A program made the translations under genes and the position numbers. Of a stretch of DNA of 32,467 nucleotides, positions 7,217 to 15,856 are shown in pieces (positions within the stretch are counted from its first letter, which is position 1; every line of letters starts with the position of its first letter). This stretch comes from CAUJGP01 sp964612425 (GTDB taxonomy: Bacteria; Bdellovibrionota; Bdellovibrionia; Bdellovibrionales; Bdellovibrionaceae). The DNA is taken from positions 1-32,467 of the forward strand of contig CAZTDX010000041.1 in NCBI GenBank assembly GCA_964612425.1. Reading direction: 5' to 3'. The notes beneath the pieces are model-generated. The model had not been told where the DNA came from. It searched no databases and worked only from the letters and a program-made list of their open reading frames with translations.

Positions 7217-9364
7217 ATGTCTCAAGACACTAGTACGGTGCTACCTGTATCTGAATATTTTGGCGAATTGACTTTTGGTCTTCGTCAGATGCGCGAAAAA
7301 CTTCCCAAAGATGCCTTTAGTAATTTAATGCGCACCCTAGAAAAAGGCGAAAAACTCACCAAAGAAACTGCTGAAGTTATATCTCAGGTCATAAAGGACT
7401 GGGCCGTTGCAAAAGGAGCTACGCACTTTTGCCATTGGTTTCAACCCATGACTGGTTTAACTGCTGAAAAGCATGATGCCTTTATCACCATCCAGCATTC
7501 CCATCACTCTGAGTTAAGAGTAATCGAACGATTTAGTGGCTCACAACTTATTCAAGGAGAGCCTGATGCCTCTTCATTTCCTAGCGGTGGAATGCGCTCG
7601 ACCTTTGAAGCGAGAGGTTACACAGCTTGGGATCCAACCTCTCCTATTTTTATTGTGACTGGAGAGAAGGGACACACTCTTTGTATACCTTCGGTGTTTT
7701 TCGGCTATCACGGCCATGCTCTTGATAACAAAACGCCGCTTCTTCGCTCAATGACATCAATTTCAAAAGAAGCCTCTGAGTTTTTAAAGCTTTTAGGAGA
7801 TGTTGACTGCAAATCAGTACAAACTACTTTGGGTGTCGAACAAGAATATTTTTTGATTGAAAGAGATTTTGCTTTTCTTCGACCTGACATCATTATGGCT
7901 GGTAGAACTTTGTTAGGTGCGGCGGCTCCTCGAGGTCAACAGCTTGAAGATCACTACTTTGGCTCCATTCCTGCTCGAGTAAAATCTTTTATGGAAGATG
8001 CTGAAATGGAGCTCTTTAAGTTAGGTGTACCTGTTAAAACTCGTCACAACGAGGTAGCTCCGAGCCAATATGAAATTGCACCCATATTTGAAAGTGCCAA
8101 TATTGCAGCTGACCATAATGCTCTCACAATGGAAACACTGAAGCGTATAGCTATTCGCCACGGTTTAGTTTGTTTGTTTCATGAAAAACCATTTAAGGGG
8201 CTCAATGGAAGTGGAAAGCATTGTAATTGGAGTTTGAGTAATGACAAAGGCGAAAATTTATTAGAACCCGGAACGACTCCTCATCAAAATTTACGATTTT
8301 TAGCTGTATGTTCCATTGTTCTAAATGCAGTTCATCTTCACGCTGATGTTTTAAGAGCAGCCATTGCATCTCCCGGCAATGATCACAGACTTGGTGGAAA
8401 CGAAGCTCCTCCTGCAATTATCAGCGCATTTATGGGTTCTTTCTTGGAGAAGATTTTTGATAGCATAGAGCAAGGTCAGGCGGCGCAAGCGACTGACGCT
8501 TCAATTATTGATTTAGGAGTCAATCATCTTCCAAAAATTTCAAAAGACTACACTGACCGTAACAGAACCTCTCCGTTTGCTTTTACGGGTAATAAGTTTG
8601 AGTTTCGTGCAGTGGGGGCGTCAGCAAACGTTTCAGTTCCGGTTTCAATTTTAAATGCAGCAGTTGCTGAAGCATTCAAGTCTGCAACTCAACGTTTGCG
8701 TGAAATTCTCTCGCAAAAAGTTCCTAGAGATGAAGCCGTTATGCAATTGACTCGAGCATTGTTAAAAGAGTCGAAAGCTATTCGCTTTGACGGGAATAAC
8801 TATTCAGCAGAGTGGCGCGAAGAGGCGCGACGCCGTGGCCTTCCCATTCTTGAAAATAGTTATGCGGCTTTGAAAGCTTTGAAAGATCATAAATCGGTTC
8901 AGTTTTTAATGGATTCTAAAGTGTTAACAGATGAAGAAATTCATGCCCGTTATCACATCCTTGTGGAAAGGCACGTAAAGACATTATTAATTGAAATCAA
9001 CACATTGACTGAGCTTACTCGCTCACATGTATTGCCGGCCATTGAAGAACAAATTATGTCGACCGCTCAAGTTGGTGCGAGCATGACTTTATCAACCGCT
9101 AAAAAATTACATGCACAGCGCTTAACTGAAATGGAAGAGTCTTACAGTGCAATTATTGAAAACTTAGGAGAGGTTGAAAAGTTGTTTGCAAGTATTGATG
9201 CTATGGATGATGTTGAAAAGCAAATGCAAGCATTAGTTGAAAAAGCAACTCCTGCCGTCAATCGATTGAGAGAGGCCTGTGATCGTGCAGAAACTCTTGT
9301 TGGATCAGATTTGTGGAAGCTTCCTAAGTATAGAGAAATGTTATTTAGTAATACGTTGTCGTAA
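7217..9364 (+). CDS. glnN: Glutamine synthetase type III
   Basis: ATP-dependent assimilation of ammonia onto glutamate to form glutamine; type III enzymes are large homododecamers. The 715 residues match this class (about 700-730) and not the 470-residue GlnA. Signatures: the N-terminal YFGELTFGLRQMREKLP block, HFCHWFQPMTG at 70-80, EKHDAFI at 84-90, the catalytic GVEQEYFLIE with E208/E210, HNEVAPSQYEIAP at 277-289, the ATP-binding NGSGKHCNWSLS from 330, and HRLGGNEAPPAIIS. ATG 7217 has an AAGGAG Shine-Dalgarno. No GlnB/GlnK or ammonium transporter gene is adjacent and I found no convincing sigma-54 promoter, so nitrogen control cannot be read here. Confidence 0.96.
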   Translation: MSQDTSTVLPVSEYFGELTFGLRQMREKLPKDAFSNLMRTLEKGEKLTKETAEVISQVIKDWAVAKGATHFCHWFQPMTGLTAEKHDAFITIQHSHHSELRVIERFSGSQLIQGEPDASSFPSGGMRSTFEARGYTAWDPTSPIFIVTGEKGHTLCIPSVFFGYHGHALDNKTPLLRSMTSISKEASEFLKLLGDVDCKSVQTTLGVEQEYFLIERDFAFLRPDIIMAGRTLLGAAAPRGQQLEDHYFGSIPARVKSFMEDAEMELFKLGVPVKTRHNEVAPSQYEIAPIFESANIAADHNALTMETLKRIAIRHGLVCLFHEKPFKGLNGSGKHCNWSLSNDKGENLLEPGTTPHQNLRFLAVCSIVLNAVHLHADVLRAAIASPGNDHRLGGNEAPPAIISAFMGSFLEKIFDSIEQGQAAQATDASIIDLGVNHLPKISKDYTDRNRTSPFAFTGNKFEFRAVGASANVSVPVSILNAAVAEAFKSATQRLREILSQKVPRDEAVMQLTRALLKESKAIRFDGNNYSAEWREEARRRGLPILENSYAALKALKDHKSVQFLMDSKVLTDEEIHARYHILVERHVKTLLIEINTLTELTRSHVLPAIEEQIMSTAQVGASMTLSTAKKLHAQRLTEMEESYSAIIENLGEVEKLFASIDAMDDVEKQMQALVEKATPAVNRLREACDRAETLVGSDLWKLPKYREMLFSNTLS

Positions 9365-9370
9365 ATTGAA

Positions 9371-9600
9371 TTAAGGATGGTGAGCAATGGGTATCAGTAT
9401 ATCATCCGAGGAGTTTAACATTCCATCGGAACCATTGCTCACTAAATAATCTTTATAGAGAGTCTGTTTTACGTTATAGGCTTGTCCCCAAGAATTTAGA
9501 TGTTTTGCTTTGGAATTCCCATCCATATTTTTGCCATTTAAACTATTTAATCAAATCAATGTATCTTTTTGAGTTATTGTTCATTTCATTCCTAGATTCA
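9371..9600 (-). pseudogene. Possible decayed minus-strand gene behind glnN
   Basis: On the minus strand a frame ending at TAA (9371-9373) stays open for about 58 codons and reads like protein (ATG 9526, MDGNSKAKHLNSWGQAYN..., ending LIPIAHHP). Just upstream, in another frame, a second protein-like stretch (HESRNEMNNNSKRYIDLIK) runs into it, as expected if one base had been gained or lost near 9545. No family was recognised, no Shine-Dalgarno is visible, and the 3' part coincides with the inverted repeat at 9380-9442. It could equally be chance open frame in non-coding DNA. Confidence 0.25.
9380..9442. terminator. Inverted repeat downstream of glnN
   Basis: Perfect 11-bp arms GTGAGCAATGG (9380-9390) and CCATTGCTCAC (9432-9442) enclose a 41-nt loop that has its own small CCGA/TCGG pairing (9406-9409 with 9426-9429). 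It begins 16 nt after the glnN stop. There is no T-tract right after the second arm, so it is better seen as a 3'-end stabilising or processing hairpin than as a classical intrinsic terminator. The remaining gap to 9745 holds a 15-bp hairpin GCTAGG-GCT-CCTAGC at 9653-9667 and an unused Shine-Dalgarno-like GGAGAGGAGG near 9685-9695. Confidence 0.45.
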
Positions 9601-9745
9601 TGCCAAAAAAATAAATAAATATGATTTACAATTAGACACTTTAGTAATGATTGCTAGGGCTCCTAGCTGCTTCGGGTTAAAATAAGGAGAGGAGGTAAAG
9701 TACTCGGAATTAATAGTTTCAAATCGGTACGTTATAGGAGGAACA

Positions 9746-10915
9746 ATGAAATTAATACGATTAATTAATGACGATAAAATTTTAAATAAAATTATTTACA
9801 TCACAGTATTATCTTCAGTTTTACTTACCTCTTCAAAGTCTCAAAATGAAATATTTGTTCAAAGCTCTTCAGATCAAATAACTTCTATTTTAAATTCAAC
9901 ATGCTATACAAATGATAAAATTGAATTTATAACAGGAAAAAAGCGCTCGCTTATTTCTCCAAAAGTGGTGAAGGCTTGGAAGCAAGGAAATTTAAATTTT
10001 ACCTATAACCATTCCTGTGATTTAGCGAGATTAAGATCTAGCCTGAAACATCGAGCCTATAGCAACGAAATCATATCAAATAAAAAGTCATTATATAAAA
10101 AAATTCAAATTACTTTACGGGAAAAATTGAGTGAAGATGGGGATGGTAAAGGTACGAGTAAAAGTTGGGAAATGTTCAATAAAGAAAATGACCCAGTTTT
10201 ATCGAGAGAGTCCACCGCAGCAAATGTATTCTCAGAGATTGCTGAGAGAATGCACTACGCTTCACGATGTGAGCATCACTTTATAGCAAAAGCAAAACAA
10301 GAGTTTGGTTCTTTAGGAAAAACAGTTAAGACAACACTGTCATCTCAAGCAGTTAAAGATTTGTTGAATCATAATATAACGTTTGGTGGCGCTTGCCCTG
10401 GTTATATCGATATGAATAGCGAACAACGAAAAAACCTTTGGGTTTTTGTTATGATGTCTATGTCACATTATGAAAGTAGTTGTAAAGAAACGGCCCTCAA
10501 TCAAGGCCCCTATGGACTTGCTGCTGGGTTATTGCAACTCCATCAAGAAAACGAAGACTTATATTCAAAATGGGACCCTGATTTAAATTGTGAACGTGGA
10601 GTTTCAAAAAGTGCTAAAAAAAGTTTAAAGTGTGCGCTGACGATGATTGGAAATCAAATTTACAAAGGAGTTGCGTTCTTTGATGACAATTCACATTGGC
10701 AAGTTTTGAGAAAATCGACTATCCCTGGCAGTCAAGCATACCATATCAAATACGCCATTTCTCAGATACCAGACTGCAAATCAAATCCATTTTATTTTGA
10801 TCTTGGAAGTTTAAATTATAATAGCAAACAACGGGAAGTTTATAAAACATCTCGAACCAATTTTATGAAAATTGCGCTCAATAATCCCAATAAATTTGTT
10901 GAAAAATCAAACTAA
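9746..10915 (+). CDS. Secreted protein with a lysozyme/transglycosylase-like core
   Basis: The 389-residue protein has an N-terminal hydrophobic stretch (about 14-29, IIYITVLSSVLLTSS) that looks like a signal peptide. The central region resembles the lytic-transglycosylase fold: a helix ending in SMSHYESSC with E243 placed as the possible catalytic Glu, then GPYGLAAGLLQL at 254-265 (compare the G-x-x-G-x-x-Q-x signature after the ES motif in SLT domains). Six or more Cys residues after the signal suggest disulfides outside the cytoplasm. If active it would cut the glycan strands of murein. This is from motif pattern only; overall similarity to named SLT enzymes is low. A strong Shine-Dalgarno AGGAGG precedes ATG 9746. 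Confidence 0.55.
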   Translation: MKLIRLINDDKILNKIIYITVLSSVLLTSSKSQNEIFVQSSSDQITSILNSTCYTNDKIEFITGKKRSLISPKVVKAWKQGNLNFTYNHSCDLARLRSSLKHRAYSNEIISNKKSLYKKIQITLREKLSEDGDGKGTSKSWEMFNKENDPVLSRESTAANVFSEIAERMHYASRCEHHFIAKAKQEFGSLGKTVKTTLSSQAVKDLLNHNITFGGACPGYIDMNSEQRKNLWVFVMMSMSHYESSCKETALNQGPYGLAAGLLQLHQENEDLYSKWDPDLNCERGVSKSAKKSLKCALTMIGNQIYKGVAFFDDNSHWQVLRKSTIPGSQAYHIKYAISQIPDCKSNPFYFDLGSLNYNSKQREVYKTSRTNFMKIALNNPNKFVEKSN

Positions 10916-10981
10916 TGAGAATTGAATTTTAAAAAAATGCATTGCTTTTCATTTCACATTTTTTGTGATAGTGACTAAGTT

Positions 10982-11596
10982 ATGAATTACGAATGGCTAG
11001 GAACTAAAGATTATAGCGAAGTGTATCAATGGCAAAAGGGCTCTTTAACTTGGCCAGAGGATAAAGAGGTGGTTTGGGGAGTGGAGCATCCAACCATCAT
11101 CACCTTAGGTAAAAGATCAAAGCTAGAAGAAGAATTACGATTTAATACCAACGAAAAAATTCCCGTAACAATTGTGGATAGGGGAGGGCAGGCGACTCTT
11201 CATAGTCCCGGTCAGCTCGTGATTTACCCTATGATTTCGATGAGGAGCCGAGGATGGCTTGCGAAAGAGTACGTTTGTTTACTTTTAAAGATCACCAAAC
11301 AATCTTTAGAGCAACTGGGGTGCTCGGTAAAAATAGATTCAAATCAATCTGGTTTATTTTTAGGTGAAAAAAAAATTTGTTTTGTAGGGCTGCGACTTAC
11401 TGAGGGGAGAGCTTATCATGGGCTTTCCATTAATGTTCAAAATGATCTCAGTCTTTTTGATAAAATTCGATCGTGTGGAGTTGTGAGCCGTCCAATGACG
11501 AGTCTCTACCAGGAAAATTTTACTCAGTACAAACCTCAAGATGTCTTTGAAGTGTGGGTTCAAAATGCTAAAAGCACTCAGTTAGATCTGTTATAG
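10982..11596 (+). CDS. lipB: Octanoyltransferase (lipoate-protein ligase B)
   Basis: Transfers octanoate from acyl-carrier protein to the lipoyl domains of 2-oxoacid dehydrogenases and the glycine cleavage H protein, the step before LipA. The family signature RGGQATLHSPGQLVIYP (68-84) is intact, and the catalytic Cys is in SCGVVSRPMTSL (C168/C169 region). The paired Lys in KKICFVGLRL is also present. At 204 residues it is a little shorter than E. coli LipB (213). No Shine-Dalgarno is visible, and a GATAGT hexamer lies only 10 nt upstream of the ATG, so the message may be leaderless. No lipA lies nearby. Confidence 0.92.
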   Translation: MNYEWLGTKDYSEVYQWQKGSLTWPEDKEVVWGVEHPTIITLGKRSKLEEELRFNTNEKIPVTIVDRGGQATLHSPGQLVIYPMISMRSRGWLAKEYVCLLLKITKQSLEQLGCSVKIDSNQSGLFLGEKKICFVGLRLTEGRAYHGLSINVQNDLSLFDKIRSCGVVSRPMTSLYQENFTQYKPQDVFEVWVQNAKSTQLDLL

Positions 11597-11691
11597 AGGA
11601 TGTGACATAATCTCCAACATACAACTTGACCTTTTCTCTGTGGCAGTGCATGGTACAGCGCTCTGTTCACCATTTAATAAAAGGATCTATT

Positions 11692-13374
11692 GTGTCATCA
11701 TTTAGTCAATTTAATATTTCTCCAGAAGTAATTTCTACTCTGGAAAAAATGGGTTTTACGACTCCAACTGAAATTCAAGAAAAAACACTTCCGGTACTAC
11801 TTCGGGAAAAAAATCAAGATTTGGTCGCTCTCGCATCGACTGGAACTGGGAAGACTGCGGCCTTTGGAATTCCGCTCATTGAAAAAATAGATGCTAAAGC
11901 TAATTACCCCCAAGCACTCGTGCTTTCGCCTACTCGTGAATTGGCTTCTCAAGTTGCTGAACAATTAAAAAAGATTGGAGCTGCTAAGCAAATTCAAGTG
12001 GCGGTCATTTATGGTGGTTCAAGTTATCGAACTCAAATTATGCAGTTAAAAAAGGGCGCTCAAATTGTTGTCGCTACTCCGGGGCGATTAGTTGATTTGC
12101 TAGAACAAGATTTGTTGAGTTTAACTAAAGTTAAGATGATGGTCCTTGATGAAGCTGATGAAATGTTATCAATGGGATTTCAGGAAAGTCTCACTTTTAT
12201 ATTGTCGGCAACTCATCCTGAAGATGTTGAGGATAAAACGGTTAGAGCATCATGCCAAACCTGGCTGTTTAGTGCTACTATGAGCTCTTCAGTTCGACAG
12301 CTTACTAAGAATTATTTAGAAAAGCCTTTTTTTATTGAAGTGAGCACTGGGAAGGGGTTATCTCCCACAATCCGTCACTCTTACTTTACAGTGAGACCTG
12401 AATTGAAAACTGAGGGTTTACTTCGTTTATTGCGTTCGTTTCCTCAGTTTTATGGATTTATATTTTGCCAAACTAAGTTAGAAGTAGCGGAGTTAGAGCA
12501 AGCCTTACTTAAGAATAATCTTTTGGTGGAATCCCTACACGGAGATAAAAATCAAAAAGATCGCGAATTTATTTTAAAACGATTTCGCTCTGGCGAAACT
12601 CGTATTGTGGTTGCAACGGATGTCGCTGCTCGTGGCCTTGATATCCAAAATTTAACTCATGTTGTGAATTATTCATTGCCTTGGGATATTGAAGCTTACA
12701 TTCATCGAGTTGGTAGAACGGGTCGAAATGGGAACGATGGTCATGCCTTTACGTTGGTTGGACCAAACGAGTTGAGATCATTGGTGAGATTGCAAAAAAT
12801 GTTGGGTATTGAGCTGCACAAAGGAGTATTCCCAAAGGCGATTGATCATGCCGTTTCAGAAATTAAAAAAATTCTAGATTTAATGGGGCAAGACTTTCAG
12901 GGATCAGGTTATCGTTTGGCTCAACAAGCGGTACAAGAGATTGTAAAAGAGCGCCCACAACTTCAAAGCTTTGATGTGGAAGACTTTTTACCTAAACTAT
13001 TTATGTTGGTTAAAAAGGAATTATTTAATCAAACCGAAAAAAATCTCGACTTCCTTGATGGTAAAATTCCTAGAGAATTCGATGAGCGCTCTCGTAGAGA
13101 TGATGGTGGTGGTCGTCCCCGAAGCCGCAGCGGTGGTGAAAGCTTTCGTGCTCGTCGTTCTGGTGGTAGTGGTGCTTCACGTGGTGGTGGAGCTACAATG
13201 AGCCATGATCGTAAAGAAGGTGGTCGTGGCGGAAAGTTTGAAGAACGAGGTTCAAGAGGCGGTGGACGTAGTGCTGGCGGTTCTTCGCGATCAGAGTCTT
13301 CTGGTAGTGGCGGTTCAAGTCGAGGACGCAGTTTTGGTGGCCGCAATTATGAAGGAAAAAGATCTTCTAAATAG
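11692..13374 (+). CDS. DEAD-box ATP-dependent RNA helicase with RGG-rich tail
   Basis: Unwinds or remodels RNA, probably in ribosome assembly or mRNA turnover and cold adaptation. The Q motif (FSQFNISPEV...TPTEIQ), Walker A (ASTGTGKTAAFG), PTRELA, TPGRL, DEADEML, SAT, ATDVAARGLDIQ and HRVGRTGR are all present. A helical region follows, then from about residue 470 a Gly/Arg/Ser-rich tail typical of RNA-binding RGG extensions. GTG 11692 is the better start: it sits 6 nt after AAGGA and begins directly at the Q-motif region; the frame is open back to a TTG at 11626, but that segment has no ribosome site. It most resembles the CsdA/DeaD group; exact orthology is not decided. The 3' end overlaps the convergent PilZ gene by 8 nt. 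Confidence 0.93.
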   Translation: MSSFSQFNISPEVISTLEKMGFTTPTEIQEKTLPVLLREKNQDLVALASTGTGKTAAFGIPLIEKIDAKANYPQALVLSPTRELASQVAEQLKKIGAAKQIQVAVIYGGSSYRTQIMQLKKGAQIVVATPGRLVDLLEQDLLSLTKVKMMVLDEADEMLSMGFQESLTFILSATHPEDVEDKTVRASCQTWLFSATMSSSVRQLTKNYLEKPFFIEVSTGKGLSPTIRHSYFTVRPELKTEGLLRLLRSFPQFYGFIFCQTKLEVAELEQALLKNNLLVESLHGDKNQKDREFILKRFRSGETRIVVATDVAARGLDIQNLTHVVNYSLPWDIEAYIHRVGRTGRNGNDGHAFTLVGPNELRSLVRLQKMLGIELHKGVFPKAIDHAVSEIKKILDLMGQDFQGSGYRLAQQAVQEIVKERPQLQSFDVEDFLPKLFMLVKKELFNQTEKNLDFLDGKIPREFDERSRRDDGGGRPRSRSGGESFRARRSGGSGASRGGGATMSHDRKEGGRGGKFEERGSRGGGRSAGGSSRSESSGSGGSSRGRSFGGRNYEGKRSSK

Positions 13375-13750
13375 TGGGTTCGTTTTCAGAACGTGCTGAT
13401 ACATAGGATCGTATTTTTCTCTTTTCAGCAATTGTTAGGGGAAGAAGTTGTACTCCAATAATAAAACTTTTGCTTTGGGCAGAACTATTATCAGGTCTAC
13501 CGTTACGAACTTCTCCACGGCGTGAAATCATACTCTCACCTGGTATTTTAAAGCTAATAACAATTTCAGTACCAACTACTATTGCTTGATCCCATTTAAA
13601 AGATAAGCCGCCTTCTCCAATGGTCGTTGCAGAAGAAATATAATAATTTCCTTTTAATAACAGACCAATTGCGCCAAAGAAAATTCGACGGGGATATTTT
13701 CTCTTAAATTTAGTAGTTGAAGCTGAATTTTGCATCATCAACAGTCTCAT
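13367..13750 (-). CDS. PilZ-domain protein (cyclic-di-GMP receptor-like)
   Basis: A 127-residue single-domain protein. The RxxxR motif is R17-K-Y-P-R21, followed by the beta-barrel strands; the second motif is the variant T-I-G-E-G-G (43-48) in place of [D/N]xSxxG. A final helix (TIAEKRKIRSYVSARS) closes the domain. It may bind cyclic di-GMP, but the altered second motif makes affinity uncertain. Tandem Met codons at residues 5 and 6 are alternative starts; none has a good Shine-Dalgarno. The stop lies within the last codons of the convergent helicase gene. Confidence 0.75.
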   Translation of the reverse strand: MRLLMMQNSASTTKFKRKYPRRIFFGAIGLLLKGNYYISSATTIGEGGLSFKWDQAIVVGTEIVISFKIPGESMISRRGEVRNGRPDNSSAQSKSFIIGVQLLPLTIAEKRKIRSYVSARSENEPTI

Positions 13751-13813
13751 CGGATTTTCTTTTAAAGAAATTAGGATTTCTCGACAGTTATAGAGATTTT
13801 GATGTTAGGTAAT

Positions 13814-14923
13814 TTAAAAAATAAAACCTAGGTCCCATCTCCATAAAGTATACGATTCGGAGGCTAGGTTATTGCTCCAGTCTTGTTGAGAGTAGGAAAG
13901 TGCAGTGGTAATTGTTTTAAAGTTTAAACCTAGACCAACTTGCTGTTCAATTTCACTAAAAGTACAGTACAGTTCAAGGTGTGAAACTTGATAGGAGCCG
14001 CCGATACTTGAAAATAATTTTTGTTTTTGATTTATATTCATCCATTGTGTTGAAACACCAACGTCTAAATGACCCCAGTTTAGGTCATTAGAAGCCGAAG
14101 CACTGGCTCGAAGATTAGGGTGAAGTTTATAGGGCTCTATATCGTTGTCTGAATGACCGACTTGGTCGAGCATCACATTAAAAGATGGATTCCAATCCAC
14201 TCCCTCAGGTGCATAAAGAATACTGGGTTCAAAAAAATAAGCCTGTTGAGTTTTTATTTTATATAAGTCGTTAGAGCCATCGACCAAGTGGTCGCTGAAG
14301 TAGGCATCACTGTAAGAGAATCGACGTTGTAGACCTCGAGCTTGAAAACCCCAAGACCATTCGGAGTTAAAAAAACTTCCCATTTGAAATTGTACTTCAG
14401 CTTCCTTGGAGGCCAGCAAAGTAATTCGAGGAAGGGCCGGGTTTCTGATTTTAGTAAATAAAATAAGTTTTGAAGGTACTAAATTAAATCCCCAGTTATC
14501 GGTTTTGTAACCAATGGAACTCCCTGCGATAAAATGCTCATTGGAGTTGTGATCAATTATTTCTAACAGTTTTTCTGGATTTATGGGGCCATTGATGATG
14601 TCTGCAACGTCTTGAAAATATCCTAAATTATTGTTGCCATAACCATAGATCCATACTTTGGACTGCTGTCTTATTCCTAAAAAGGCTGGATTACAAGGTA
14701 ACCCGGGTGTTGAATCATTATAAGCATAACATAATTGATGATTTCGTCGGTGTTCAATTTGGCTTTGATTTAAAAAAATCTCAAGTTCACTCATTGACTC
14801 AGCTCTAGCAAAATTAGAGATAGTAAAACTTAAAATTATTAAAAACGTAGAAGTGTGGTAACCTCTAAGCTTTCTAAGGTAATTTATAAGTAAAATTAAA
14901 GATCCAATTAATTTGCAGAACAT
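13814..14923 (-). CDS. Predicted outer-membrane beta-barrel protein
   Basis: No family recognised. The 369-residue frame has an N-terminal hydrophobic stretch and an Ala-x-Ala site (ISNFARAES, about residue 41) suggesting a long signal peptide; a start at a later codon would give a more usual signal. The mature part alternates polar and aromatic/hydrophobic residues in short strands (for example WGFQARGLQRRFSYSD, LSYSQQDWSNNLASESY) and ends in WRWDLGFIF. A terminal Phe after an alternating strand is the classical BAM recognition signal of outer-membrane barrels. It overlaps the upstream lipoprotein gene by 16 nt, so the two are coupled and may form a complex. Confidence 0.65.
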   Translation of the reverse strand: MFCKLIGSLILLINYLRKLRGYHTSTFLIILSFTISNFARAESMSELEIFLNQSQIEHRRNHQLCYAYNDSTPGLPCNPAFLGIRQQSKVWIYGYGNNNLGYFQDVADIINGPINPEKLLEIIDHNSNEHFIAGSSIGYKTDNWGFNLVPSKLILFTKIRNPALPRITLLASKEAEVQFQMGSFFNSEWSWGFQARGLQRRFSYSDAYFSDHLVDGSNDLYKIKTQQAYFFEPSILYAPEGVDWNPSFNVMLDQVGHSDNDIEPYKLHPNLRASASASNDLNWGHLDVGVSTQWMNINQKQKLFSSIGGSYQVSHLELYCTFSEIEQQVGLGLNFKTITTALSYSQQDWSNNLASESYTLWRWDLGFIF

Positions 14924-15732
14924 AAGCCGGTATCCAACAATGTGAGCAAATTAGTAACGACGCCGTGGTAGTTTTTGAATTGATTTTCAAACGGTGCGAT
15001 TTCTGGCAGTTTGCTTGGATAAGCTACTTTGATGTCAAGAATTAAGTCGGAAATAAGATTGAGAGGTAATTCAAGATTTGAAATCCAACTCTTCAATTGT
15101 ATAGGGCAGGGTTTATCTAAAGTAATTGTTTTGATGCTATTTTGAAATTCTTCTGAGGAGGAATTAATTTGAAAGCGTAAAAGTATAAGCGTGAGGAGAC
15201 TTCTGTAAAGATGTGTGCCCTTGGCGGGAATATCTTTTATGATAGATCGAGCCATCATAATATCTCCAACTTGATCGAGTGAATTTAATAAAGGAATTTG
15301 ATTAAAGCGTAACTTTAACTCTTCTAATTGGTTATTAGCTTTAATGATGTCTTCAGTTTTTTTACTTAGGCGTTCCTTTAAATCAATGGGAAGTGATTCG
15401 AGTAACTTTTCCCATTGGGCTTTAATTTTTTGACTTGATTCTGTCGTAACCGTCGTTTGATTTTTTACAAGCGGTAAAACTAGTTCCCAATAACTATGAA
15501 CTTGAATACCAGCTCGAGCAGCATAGGCGGAGGCTAAGCCTATTCGAATTGTGGGAGTATCTTCTTCGTGCAGTAAATTCCAAAAAAGATTTATGGCTTC
15601 AGTGTATTGACCTTCATCAATGAGCTGATAGGCCCACTCGACCTGAGATTCGGAGGTACGATGGCTATCGGTTCTATTACAACCAAAAGACGCTAAAATG
15701 ATAAGCCCAATGGCAACGCCTAAAAACTTCAT
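14908..15732 (-). CDS. Putative lipoprotein with helical (TPR-like) body
   Basis: The 274-residue protein begins MKFLGVAIGLIILASFGC, a lipoprotein-type signal with Cys18 as the lipidated residue; the lipobox S-F-G-C is imperfect at -3. The mature part is nearly all helical: a first repeat AYQLIDEGQYTEAINLFW looks like a TPR unit, and the remainder is L/I-rich helices. Two Cys residues lie near the C-terminal half. It is immediately followed (16-nt overlap) by the predicted barrel protein, so an outer-membrane lipoprotein/barrel pair is likely. Function unknown. The 124-bp gap to ppk1 holds only AT-rich sequence. Confidence 0.65.
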   Translation of the reverse strand: MKFLGVAIGLIILASFGCNRTDSHRTSESQVEWAYQLIDEGQYTEAINLFWNLLHEEDTPTIRIGLASAYAARAGIQVHSYWELVLPLVKNQTTVTTESSQKIKAQWEKLLESLPIDLKERLSKKTEDIIKANNQLEELKLRFNQIPLLNSLDQVGDIMMARSIIKDIPAKGTHLYRSLLTLILLRFQINSSSEEFQNSIKTITLDKPCPIQLKSWISNLELPLNLISDLILDIKVAYPSKLPEIAPFENQFKNYHGVVTNLLTLLDTGLCSAN

Positions 15733-15856
15733 CGAAAGCTTTATCTCAAAGAGATTGAATAAGGTCTACAAGAGATTAAACATTTCTTGTTTTTTCATAC
15801 TGTGAACAAAAATTGTCACGATATAAATTAAATAAATAATTTATATTTAACTAAAT

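Noticed and set aside
11626..11691. Extended N-terminus of the helicase from TTG 11626
   Set aside because: No ribosome site there; GTG 11692 has AAGGA at 6 nt and begins at the Q-motif region. The TTGACC could be a promoter -35, but no good -10 was found.
13029..13399. Several overlapping open frames in the RGG tail of the helicase
   Set aside because: They arise from the repetitive GGT/CGT codons read in other frames and give low-complexity peptides.
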